A stretch of DNA of 18,508 nucleotides, taken from the NCBI GenBank assembly GCA_019409045.1, contig DXVG01000009.1:1-18508 (forward strand), read 5' to 3'. Positions 6,848-13,976 of the stretch are shown here, piece after piece. Position 1 is the stretch's first letter, and each line of letters opens with the position of its first letter. This DNA is from Clostridiales bacterium. GTDB taxonomy: Bacteria; Bacillota; Clostridia; Christensenellales; Aristaeellaceae. The notes beneath the pieces were generated by a model that had not been told where the DNA came from, ran no database searches, and saw only the letters and a list, made by a program, of their open reading frames with translations. The position numbers were made by a program, and so were the translations under genes.

Positions 6848-8026
6848 TTACAGCCTGAAGATCTCCATGCGGTAGTTGGTCATACTGTCCGCGCCGGTCT
6901 TGCCCACGCGCACGCTGTCCTCCACGCGGAAGCCGCGCTGTGTGGCGTTGTTGCCCATGAACACGTCCACGCAGAAGGTCATGTTCTCGCGCAGTTTGTA
7001 GTCCGCGGTGGTCTCGATCCACGGCGGCTCGCCCTCCATCAGGCCGGTGGCGTGGCAGGGGCCGTAGAGCAGCCATTCGCGGTGGCCGTGCGCCTGCATA
7101 AACTCGATGTACTTCCGGGCGATGTCGCCCGCGTGGTTGCCCTCGCGCAGCTCGCCGTAGATCATATCGTGGGCGGCGTAGCCCACCTTCACGGCCTCCA
7201 GCAGGTACTTCTCCGGCTCGCCGAAGAACACGGGACGGCCGATGGAGGAGGCGTAGCCCTCGTAGCGCGCGCCGATCTGGAGCATGACGAAGTCGTTTTT
7301 CTCGATGACCTTGTGCCGCGCGCGGGAGATGGCCTGGTTGCCGCCCGCGCCCGCGAGCATCCACATGGGATAGGCCTCGTTTTCCGCGCCCGCCTCGTAC
7401 ATGGCGGCGGAGGCGAGGCCGCGCACCTGCAGCTCGGTCATGCCCGGGCGGATGTGCTCGAGCGTATAGTCGAAGGCCTTGGCGGTGAGCATGCCCGCGT
7501 AGCGCAGGCAGGCGAGCTCGTTTTCGCTCTTGACCATGCGCAGCTCCATCATCAGCTCGTCGCCGCGGACGATCTCGATATCACCGTACTTGGCAAGCGC
7601 GCCCGCCAGCTCCTGATAGGTGATGTGCGGGATCAGGTTGTAGCCCGCGATGGCAAAGCGCTTGCAGCCGGTGCTTCCCACCAGCCCGTCGAGCACGTCC
7701 GCCACGGTCTCCAGCTTTTCGCCGGGGTACTCCGGGTTGGAGGACTCGCGGAACGCCGCCAGGCGGCGGATGTCGCGGATGCGGGAGCGGTCGGAGGCGT
7801 AGGTCATGCTCTCCGGGCCGATGAGCAGCACCGGGTCGCCCTGCTGGGCCACCAGCACGCCGCAGCTTTCAAAGGACGGCCAGTAGTCGCACAGGTAGCG
7901 CGCGAACTGCGGCTCCGCCTCGTTGCCGAAGGCGAGCAGCGCGTCTATGTTCTGTTGCTTCATCAGCGCCTGCACGTTTTTGGCGCGCTGCGCAAATTCG
8001 GAGTCCGGGATATGCGGTCTGTTCAT
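6848..8026 (-). CDS. Creatinase-like M24 (pita-bread fold) hydrolase lacking metal ligands
   Basis: 392 residues: an N-terminal creatinase/prolidase domain (about 1-155) and a C-terminal pita-bread domain (about 165-390). In M24 metallopeptidases two Asp, one His and two Glu bind metals. Aligning motifs by eye, the first Asp is Gln250 (MLQIGARYEGY), the second Asp is Ser261 (YASSIGRP), His325 remains (CHATGLMEGEPP), the first Glu is replaced near Asp354 (FCVDVF) and the last Glu is kept at about 369 (RVEDSV). This resembles creatinase, a metal-free member that hydrolyses a C-N bond, more than Xaa-Pro aminopeptidase. GGAGG lies 4 bases before the ATG at 8026. It is the last gene of the transporter operon, 10 bases after the phosphotriesterase-like gene. 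Substrate unknown. It is a distant paralogue of the gene at 13977-15176. Confidence 0.88.
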   Translation of the reverse strand: MNRPHIPDSEFAQRAKNVQALMKQQNIDALLAFGNEAEPQFARYLCDYWPSFESCGVLVAQQGDPVLLIGPESMTYASDRSRIRDIRRLAAFRESSNPEYPGEKLETVADVLDGLVGSTGCKRFAIAGYNLIPHITYQELAGALAKYGDIEIVRGDELMMELRMVKSENELACLRYAGMLTAKAFDYTLEHIRPGMTELQVRGLASAAMYEAGAENEAYPMWMLAGAGGNQAISRARHKVIEKNDFVMLQIGARYEGYASSIGRPVFFGEPEKYLLEAVKVGYAAHDMIYGELREGNHAGDIARKYIEFMQAHGHREWLLYGPCHATGLMEGEPPWIETTADYKLRENMTFCVDVFMGNNATQRGFRVEDSVRVGKTGADSMTNYRMEIFRL

Positions 8027-8036
8027 ACAACCTCCA

Positions 8037-9083
8037 TTATTTTACATCGTAATCCAGCCAGCGCGCCGGATTGTGGATCATAATTTGTTCTATTGCGCTC
8101 TCCTGCACGCCCGCCTCGCGCATGGCGGGCAGTATGTGGGCGATGACGTGATCGTAGCCCCAGCCGCCGTAGGCGTGCAGAAGGGATTTGAGGCAGATGT
8201 CGCAGGAGAACAGCATCTGCTTTTCGTAGCCGCGTTCGATCATCTTGCAGATCAGCTCCACGCGCTCGCGGTCGGTGACGAAGGGGCCGTTGCCGGGGCG
8301 CACATCCCAGGGGTCGGTGGCCATTTCCTTGCCGAAGTTGTCAAACTCGATGTACACGCCCTGATCGAGCAGGCCGAAGATGTAGTCCTCGCGATTTTCC
8401 ACATCCGAGTGGCAGATCACGACCTTGGCGGGGTCGATGCCGTGCTCCCGGACGATCTCCATGGCGTTCAGGCCCTGCGTGCTCCACGGGTTGATGTGGA
8501 TAGACAGGGGCGCGCCGGTGCGCCGCTGCGCGCGGCAGGCGGCGATGAGCGATTTTTTCTCAAAGGGGTACATGACGTGGCTTACGCCGATCTCGCCGAT
8601 GATGCCCGCGCGAATGCCCGTGTGGCCGATGCCGACCTCCAGGTCGCGGACGATCTCCTCCTCCATCTGCTCTATGGTGAGCGCGCGGCTTTCCGGGGTC
8701 TGCGCGCCATCCACATAGTAGCCGGAGCCGGTGATGACATGCAAACCCGTGATGCAGGATACCTCGCGCAGCAGCTCGGGGTCGCGGCCCAGCCCGTGGT
8801 TGGAGGCGTCCACGACCGTCTTGCCGCCCGCAAAGCGGAAGTAGTTGATCTCGTCGATCTGCGTCTGTTTGTCCATCATCTGCACGTTGTCAAGCACGGC
8901 GAACGGATTGCGCTTGAGCACCCCGAGCTTTTCGATGGTCACCGGACCATGGGCGACCAGCTTGGCGCTGATCTCCTCCGGCTCTTGGAAAAAGACGCTC
9001 ATATCAATAAAAATGTGCTCGTGCGGCGTCACAACGCCCAGTTCGGACGCCTCCACCTTCCCCAGAACAGTCATAACAGACAT
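8037..9083 (-). CDS. Phosphotriesterase-family (COG1735) binuclear metallohydrolase, probable lactonase/esterase
   Basis: 348 residues, TIM-barrel amidohydrolase superfamily. The metal site is complete: His21 and His23 (VTPHEHIFID), bridging Glu164 (AGIIGEIGVS), His196 (SIHINPW), His225 (VICHSD) and Asp295 (FSCDICLKS). The bridge is Glu, as in the E. coli PHP/PTER branch, and not the carboxylated Lys of true phosphotriesterase. Known members of this branch include sugar-lactone and phosphorylated sugar-lactone hydrolases, so lactone or ester hydrolysis in the cytoplasm is the best guess; an organophosphate role is unlikely. AAGGAG lies 9 bases before the ATG at 9083. It follows the binding-protein gene after a 126-base spacer with a hairpin, and precedes a creatinase-like gene by 10 bases. 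It is probably co-induced with the transporter and acts on the imported compound or a product of it. Confidence 0.92.
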   Translation of the reverse strand: MSVMTVLGKVEASELGVVTPHEHIFIDMSVFFQEPEEISAKLVAHGPVTIEKLGVLKRNPFAVLDNVQMMDKQTQIDEINYFRFAGGKTVVDASNHGLGRDPELLREVSCITGLHVITGSGYYVDGAQTPESRALTIEQMEEEIVRDLEVGIGHTGIRAGIIGEIGVSHVMYPFEKKSLIAACRAQRRTGAPLSIHINPWSTQGLNAMEIVREHGIDPAKVVICHSDVENREDYIFGLLDQGVYIEFDNFGKEMATDPWDVRPGNGPFVTDRERVELICKMIERGYEKQMLFSCDICLKSLLHAYGGWGYDHVIAHILPAMREAGVQESAIEQIMIHNPARWLDYDVK

Positions 9084-9172
9084 GATAAATATCTCCTTAC
9101 AGGCGCAAATCCCGCAGCGCGCATGCCTGCGGTCAATCGGCGGCTTCCAGCGAATCTCGCGTTTTTGCGGGG

Positions 9173-9202
9173 GCGGGGAAGGCGCGCAGACGCCCTCCCC
9201 GC
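9173..9202 (-). other. GC-rich stem-loop just downstream of the binding-protein gene
   Basis: Twelve-base arms (9173-9184 and 9191-9202) pair on the minus-strand RNA with one G-U wobble and a 6-base loop. The stem begins 7 bases past the binding-protein stop codon. No T-run follows on the minus strand, so a partial terminator or a 3'-end mRNA stabiliser is more likely than full termination; two further operon genes lie downstream. Confidence 0.5.
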
Positions 9203-9209
9203 GCGTGGA

Positions 9210-10289
9210 TTAGTAGTTGTAGTCCTCGACGTTCTCCGGGCCAAAGGTCAGCGCGTCGCCCAGCAGCAGCTCCAGGCCGCCGTCGGAGGCGGTGACGATC
9301 TCCTTGTCGCCCAGCGCGGAGGCGAAGGTGCCCTCGGCAGCCTCCAGCTCGCCCTTGACCATGGCCACGGCGGCCTCAACGGCCAGATAGCCCAGGTCGT
9401 TCACGTCCCAGAGCACGCCGTACTTCATGGGGTTCTCCTCGTCCAGGATGTAGTCGACCAGGCCCATGGGGGTGGCAAGGCCGGTCAGCACGACCTGGGG
9501 CTTCTCACCGGTGGTGGCGTCCCAAGCGGCGGCCAGCGCCGGGGTGGACATGGAGGAGGTGCCGATGATGGCGTTGATCTCAGAGCCGTCGGTGGCGCCA
9601 CCGGAGAGCGCGATGGCCTCGTTGGCGGCGTTCTGCGCGGCGGTCTCGTCAGAGCCGGGCGTCCAGATGTCCGCGCCCAGGTAGCCGACCTCGTCGCAGT
9701 TGATGGTGATCCAGGGGTAGTTCTCGGCGATGTAGGCCTCGATGGCGAGTATCCACTCATTCTGGTTCACGTCCAGGCCGGAGCCGGAGATCATGGCCAG
9801 GCGGGCGGTCTGGTCCTCACCGAAGCCCAGCTCCATCAGGCCCGCGGCGACCACTTCCACCAGCGCCTTGGCGATGTTGGCGGCGGGGGCGGCGTTGACG
9901 TAGAGGGAGCGGGCGTCGTTGGGCGCATCCGCGTCAAAGGTCAGCACGATGACGCCGTTGTCCTGGAACTCGCGCAGCGTGGGGGCAAGGCCTTCCGCGT
10001 CGCAGGGGGAGACGACGATGGCGTCAAAATCCTGAGACAGCCAGCCGGTGAGGATTTCCACCTGCTTGGCGTTGGTCGCCTCGGACTGGTTGGGGCCGTC
10101 GTAGACCAGCTCGATGCCCAGCGCATCGGCGGCTTCCTGCGCGCCGACGTAGCAGCCGTCGAAGTAGTTCTCGCCCTTGAACTTGGGCAGCATGCCGATC
10201 TTGATGGTGTCCTCCTCCGCGCCGGCAAAGCCGGCGAAGAGGGCGGTCGTCAGGATGACGACCAGTACGAGACTGAGCAGTTTCTTCAT
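9210..10289 (-). CDS. LsrB/RhaS-like sugar-type solute-binding protein of ABC transporter
   Basis: 359 residues, exported. The signal peptide is about 1-24 (MKK, hydrophobic core, AGFAGA|EED) with no lipobox cysteine. The mature part follows the Peripla_BP_4 pattern of LsrB (AI-2) and RhaS (rhamnose) proteins: IGMLPKFKGENYF (compare IAFIPKLVGVGFF in LsrB), VYDGPN, DAIVVSPCDAEGLAPTL, VLTFDADAPNDARSLYVN, VNQNEW, GVLWDVNDLGYLA and a C-terminal TFGPENVEDYNY like VIFNKENIGKYDF. From memory, the LsrB ligand residues Lys and Asp (LPK, TFD) appear kept, while the Asp of the Asp-Gln pair looks like Asn, so AI-2 is not assured. GGAGG is 8 bases before the ATG at 10289. It is transcribed after the two permeases and is flanked by hairpins on both sides, consistent with higher expression than its neighbours. 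Confidence 0.92.
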   Translation of the reverse strand: MKKLLSLVLVVILTTALFAGFAGAEEDTIKIGMLPKFKGENYFDGCYVGAQEAADALGIELVYDGPNQSEATNAKQVEILTGWLSQDFDAIVVSPCDAEGLAPTLREFQDNGVIVLTFDADAPNDARSLYVNAAPAANIAKALVEVVAAGLMELGFGEDQTARLAMISGSGLDVNQNEWILAIEAYIAENYPWITINCDEVGYLGADIWTPGSDETAAQNAANEAIALSGGATDGSEINAIIGTSSMSTPALAAAWDATTGEKPQVVLTGLATPMGLVDYILDEENPMKYGVLWDVNDLGYLAVEAAVAMVKGELEAAEGTFASALGDKEIVTASDGGLELLLGDALTFGPENVEDYNY

Positions 10290-10313
10290 GGTCCATACCT
10301 CCGTTTTTTATTC

Positions 10314-10350
10314 TGAACACACCCCCCGCGACCGGGGAAATGTGCGTTCA
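10314..10350 (-). other. Imperfect stem-loop in the leader of the binding-protein gene
   Basis: On the minus-strand RNA, TGAAC-(GC)-ACA-(TTT)-CCCCG pairs with CGGGG-(GG)-TGT-GTTCA around a 4-base GTCG loop. The total is 13 pairs with a bulge and an internal loop. It lies between the permease stop (10368) and the ribosome site of the binding-protein gene. It could act as an mRNA processing or stability element for the binding-protein segment. Confidence 0.4.
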
Positions 10351-10367
10351 TTCAGCTTTTGCGTCGG

Positions 10368-11372
10368 TCACTTCTGCGAGGCGGAGAGCGCCTCCGCCGC
10401 GGCCTTCATGCGCGCGCGGCCCTTGACCTTCAGTTCGTGCTCGGCCAGCAGCTGGAAGCTGATCAGGCTCACCAGCAGCACGATGCCCAGGATGATCTTC
10501 TGCTGCGTCTGCGGCAGCGCCACCGCGTTCATGCCGCCCTTGAGCACGCTGAGCACGAGCGTGCCAAGCAGCGTGCCGCCGATGGTGCCGCGGCCGCCGT
10601 CCATGTTCGCGCCGCCGAGCACGCATACGATGATGACCTGCATCTGGAAGCTGTCGGCCGAATCGTACTGTATCGTGGAGAAGCGGCCCATGAGCACCAG
10701 CCCGGCCACCGCGAACAGAGCGCCCGCGAGCACATAGGTCAGAAACTTGATGCGCACGACCTCGATGCCCGCAAACCGCGCCGCGTTTTCGTTCAGGCCG
10801 ATGGCGTAGAGCGTGCGGCCGTAGACCGTCTTGGACAGCACCAGGTGCAGCGCCACCGCCAGTATGGCGATCAGCCACAGCTGCGTGGGGATGTAGAGAA
10901 ACTCCGTGTTGCCCAGGAAGGTGGCTACGGGCGTTGCGGACACGTTCGTGCCCCAGCCGGAGGCGAGCGTGGCGCCCTTGGCGATGCCCTTATACAGGTA
11001 CATGGTGGCAAGCGTGGTGATCAGCGGCGGCAGCTTCAGCTTCGAGACCATGAAGCCGTTGAACGCGCCGCAGGCCACGCCGATGAGCAGTGTGACCAGC
11101 GCGCCCACCAGAGGCCCTGCGAACGTGTGGACGATGCCGCCCACCGCCGCGGAGAGCGAGAGCACCGCGCACATCGAGAAGTCGATACAGCCCATGATGA
11201 TCAGCAGCGTCAGCGGCAGGGCCATGATGCATATCTCCGCGTTGAGCGTGAGCATGTCCATGACGTAACTGAACGTGAAGAAGTTGGCGTTGACCATGCC
11301 GAACACCAGGAACATCAGCACGCAGATCGCAATCAGAACGTGGGAGTATGTGACCTTAAACTTCTTTTTCAT
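10368..11372 (-). CDS. Sugar-type (RbsC/LsrD/RhaQ family) ABC transporter permease, second of pair
   Basis: 334 residues with a short basic N-terminus and many hydrophobic segments expected to form about nine or ten helices. Family marks: LTLLIIMGCIDFSMCAVLSLSA (the 'GgIDLSvG' region), GAFNGFMVSKLKLPPLITTLATM (GxxNGxxvxxlklPpfIvTLgtm), GRTLYAIGLNENAARFAGI (GR.lyAiGgN..AA..sGI) and VIIVCVLGGANMDGGRGTIGGTLLG. These are the conserved loops of the BPD_transp_2 family. GAGGAGG lies 8 bases before the ATG at 11372, 13 bases after the stop of the first permease gene. With that gene it should form a heterodimeric channel, as in Lsr and Rha systems, which use two different permeases. Transport substrate is inferred only from the binding protein. 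Confidence 0.94.
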   Translation of the reverse strand: MKKKFKVTYSHVLIAICVLMFLVFGMVNANFFTFSYVMDMLTLNAEICIMALPLTLLIIMGCIDFSMCAVLSLSAAVGGIVHTFAGPLVGALVTLLIGVACGAFNGFMVSKLKLPPLITTLATMYLYKGIAKGATLASGWGTNVSATPVATFLGNTEFLYIPTQLWLIAILAVALHLVLSKTVYGRTLYAIGLNENAARFAGIEVVRIKFLTYVLAGALFAVAGLVLMGRFSTIQYDSADSFQMQVIIVCVLGGANMDGGRGTIGGTLLGTLVLSVLKGGMNAVALPQTQQKIILGIVLLVSLISFQLLAEHELKVKGRARMKAAAEALSASQK

Positions 11373-11385
11373 CGCCGCGCCCTCC

Positions 11386-12393
11386 TCAGCTCTTTTTTGT
11401 GCCGGTCTTTTCCAGGCTTCGCAGCGCGCTGACGATGATCGCCGCGACGATGATCACGCCCGTGAACAGGTCGGTCCAGTTGGTGTCGATGCCCAACTGC
11501 GTGAGCGCCGGACTGATGATGGCCAGCAGCAGCGCGCCCAGCGCCGTGCCGTAGATGTTGCCCGAGCCGCCGATGGCGCTGGTGCCGCCCACGACCACCG
11601 CCGCGATGACCTTCATCTCAACGCCGTTGCCCACCGTGCAGGTGACGCGCTTGCCCGAAGTGGCAAGCAGCGTGGCGCTCAGCGCCAGCAGCGCGCCGCC
11701 GATCATGTAGGTGATGATCAGCGTGCGGTTGACGTTGATGCCCGCGTAGGTCGCGCCGCGCGGGTTGTTGCCGATGGCGTACAGGCGCTTGCAGAAGCGC
11801 GAATAGCGGAAAAACAGTATCGAGATCACCAGCAGCGCCAGCGCGAACACCACCAGCAAGGGCACATAGCCGTTAAACAGGTTCGCCTTGTTGTATATCC
11901 ACGTCCAGTTCGAGCGCAGGTTGTAAATCGAGCCCTCCAGCACCAGCAGCAGCGCGCCGTAGTAGATCTGCGTGGTCGCCAGCGTGATGACCATGGAGGG
12001 TATCTTGAACTTTGCCATCATCCACGCGTTGAAGCCGCACAGCAGCGCGCCGGTCGCCATGCCGCAGGGGATGAACACATACCATGGGATAGACGTGTCG
12101 ATCTTGGATATGGCGGCCATGACGATGGCGATGACCGAGATCACCGCGCCGTAGGAGATGTCGATGTTGCCGGTGATGATGATCATCGTCATGCCGATGC
12201 CCGCGATGAACAGGTACGACCACACGCGCATGACGTTGATGATGTTCTGCGCGCTGAAGAACCCGGAGGTCCCTCCCGCGGTAAAGTACAAAACGATCAG
12301 GATCGCGATCACCAGCAGCGCCAGAAAGCCCTCCGTGGTGAATGCGCGCCGCTTCTTCGCGGCCGACACTTCGTTTGTGCGCACGTTCTTCAT
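11386..12393 (-). CDS. Sugar-type (RbsC/LsrC/RhaP family) ABC transporter permease, first of pair
   Basis: 335 residues, BPD_transp_2 family. Motifs: MTMIIITGNIDISYGAVISV, LLCGFNAWMMAKFKIPSMVITLATT, CKRLYAIGNNPRGATYAGINV and VIAAVVVGGTSAIGGSGNIYGTALGAL. These correspond to the same conserved loops as in the partner permease but the sequences differ widely, so it is a separate subunit and not a recent duplication. The start is uncertain. The ATG at 12393 has AAGGA directly against it, too close for good initiation, whereas the in-frame GTG at 12384 is 8 bases from the same AAGGA. The protein would then begin VRTNEVSAAKKRR. The gene follows the ATPase gene by 26 bases, well within one operon. 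Confidence 0.93.
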   Translation of the reverse strand: MKNVRTNEVSAAKKRRAFTTEGFLALLVIAILIVLYFTAGGTSGFFSAQNIINVMRVWSYLFIAGIGMTMIIITGNIDISYGAVISVIAIVMAAISKIDTSIPWYVFIPCGMATGALLCGFNAWMMAKFKIPSMVITLATTQIYYGALLLVLEGSIYNLRSNWTWIYNKANLFNGYVPLLVVFALALLVISILFFRYSRFCKRLYAIGNNPRGATYAGINVNRTLIITYMIGGALLALSATLLATSGKRVTCTVGNGVEMKVIAAVVVGGTSAIGGSGNIYGTALGALLLAIISPALTQLGIDTNWTDLFTGVIIVAAIIVSALRSLEKTGTKKS

Positions 12394-12419
12394 TCCTTAC
12401 TACCCGCTTTCCCTTTCGC

Positions 12420-13931
12420 TTAGTCGTTTGCCTCCAGCGCCACTTTCAAAATTCCCTCCTGCGTGGCGCCCTCGCGGTCAAATTCGCCCACGATGCGGCC
12501 CGCGTTCATGACGTAGATGCGGTCGCACATGCCCAACAGCTCCGGAAGCTCCGAGGAGATCATCAGTATGGACAGGCCCTGCTTCACCAGTTCCCCGATG
12601 ATGCGGTGTATCTCCGCCTTCGCGCCCACGTCCACGCCGCGGGTGGGCTCGTCCAGGATCAGCAGCTTCGGCCGCAGCGCGGTCGCGCGGGCCACGGACA
12701 CCTTCTGCTGGTTGCCGCCGGAGAGGTTTTCGACGATGAAATCCTCGTTGGGCGCCTTGATGTCAAACAGCCGGATCGCCTCCGCGCCCATCTCCCGCTC
12801 GCGGCCAAAGTCGATCATGCCGCTGTGCGAGATGCGGTTGAGCTGGGGCAGCGTCACGTTTTTCTTGATGTCCATGCCCAGCACGAGGCCGTACTTGCCG
12901 CGATCCTCCGAGACGTAGACGATGCCCTCGGCCATCGCCTTGCGGTAGCTGTCGATCCGAACCTCGCGGCCCTCGATGACGATGGTGCCGGAGTCTATCT
13001 TCGTGATGCCGCACACGGCCTGCGCAAGCTCTGTGCGGCCGGCGCCCGCCAGGCCGCTGAGGCCGACGATCTCGCCCTTGCGAACGTTCAGGCTCACGCC
13101 GTGCAGAAGCTCGCCCTGGCGTATGTCCTTGAGCTCTATCTGCGCCGGGCCGATCTCCACCTCCTGCTTGGGATAGTAGGAGGTGACCTCGCGGCCCACC
13201 ATGTCCGACACGAGGCTTGCCTTGGTGGTGTCCTTGACGTCGCGGCAGGAGATGAACTCGCCGTCGCGGATGACGGTGACGCGGTCGCAGATTTCAAAAA
13301 TCTCCTCCAGGCGGTGGGAGATGTACACGATGGACACGCCCTGACGCTTGAGGTTTTCGATGATCTCAAACAGCGCGGTCACCTCGCGATCGGTCAGCGA
13401 GGCGGTCGGCTCGTCCATGATCAGTATCTTGGAGTGGAACGTCAGCGCCTTGGCGATCTCCACCAGCTGCTTGGAGGCCATGCCGATGTCCCGCACCTTG
13501 GCGTGCAGGTTGAGGCGGACGTTCATCTGCCGGAAGATGTCGCTCACGCGCGCCTCCATGGCCCGGTAGTCCAGCATGGGAATGGGGCCGACGTGCTTGA
13601 CGATCTCGTGGTTGAGAAACATGTTCTCCAGGATCGTCATCTCGTTAAACAGCGACGTCTCCTGATACATGATGGCGATGCCCTGTTCGAAGGCGTTGTT
13701 GGGACCCTTGATCTCCACCTTTTTGCCGTCGACGTAGATCTCGCCCGTGTCCGGCGCGTACACGCCGGTGACGACCTTCATCAGCGTGGACTTGCCCGCG
13801 CCGTTTTCGCCGCAAATGGCGTGCACCTCGCCCTTGCGCACGGAGAAGCTCATGTTCTTCAGCGCGTGGACGCCCGGAAAGCTCTTGTTGATGTTCTTCA
13901 GTTCCAGAATGGTTTGCGTGGCTTCGCTCAT
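12420..13931 (-). CDS. RbsA/LsrA-type dual-domain sugar ABC transporter ATP-binding protein
   Basis: 503 residues with two fused nucleotide-binding domains, the standard length for this family. Domain 1: Walker A GENGAGKST (41-49), Walker B ILIMDEPTASL (169-179), switch His in YISHRLEE; its signature is degenerate (IGMASKQLVEIAKAL), as is common in the first half. Domain 2: altered Walker A GLAGAGRTE (293-301), canonical signature LSGGNQQKV (403-411), Walker B LLILDEPTRGVDVGAK. A degenerate second P-loop is a normal trait of RbsA-like proteins and is not a sign of decay. The ATG at 13931 is preceded by an AAGGATGGGG purine-rich site. It supplies energy for the two permeases encoded immediately downstream. 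The gene follows the creatinase-like gene by 45 bases on the same strand. Confidence 0.95.
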   Translation of the reverse strand: MSEATQTILELKNINKSFPGVHALKNMSFSVRKGEVHAICGENGAGKSTLMKVVTGVYAPDTGEIYVDGKKVEIKGPNNAFEQGIAIMYQETSLFNEMTILENMFLNHEIVKHVGPIPMLDYRAMEARVSDIFRQMNVRLNLHAKVRDIGMASKQLVEIAKALTFHSKILIMDEPTASLTDREVTALFEIIENLKRQGVSIVYISHRLEEIFEICDRVTVIRDGEFISCRDVKDTTKASLVSDMVGREVTSYYPKQEVEIGPAQIELKDIRQGELLHGVSLNVRKGEIVGLSGLAGAGRTELAQAVCGITKIDSGTIVIEGREVRIDSYRKAMAEGIVYVSEDRGKYGLVLGMDIKKNVTLPQLNRISHSGMIDFGREREMGAEAIRLFDIKAPNEDFIVENLSGGNQQKVSVARATALRPKLLILDEPTRGVDVGAKAEIHRIIGELVKQGLSILMISSELPELLGMCDRIYVMNAGRIVGEFDREGATQEGILKVALEAND

Positions 13932-13976
13932 GTTTTCCCCATCCTTCTCATGCCGGTCGAGCGTTTGCGGCGCGGC

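Noticed and set aside
13014..13050. Degenerate second Walker A (GLAGAGRTE) in the RbsA-like ATPase as a sign of inactivation
   Set aside because: This is a normal feature of the second domain in RbsA-family ATPases; the rest of the protein is intact.
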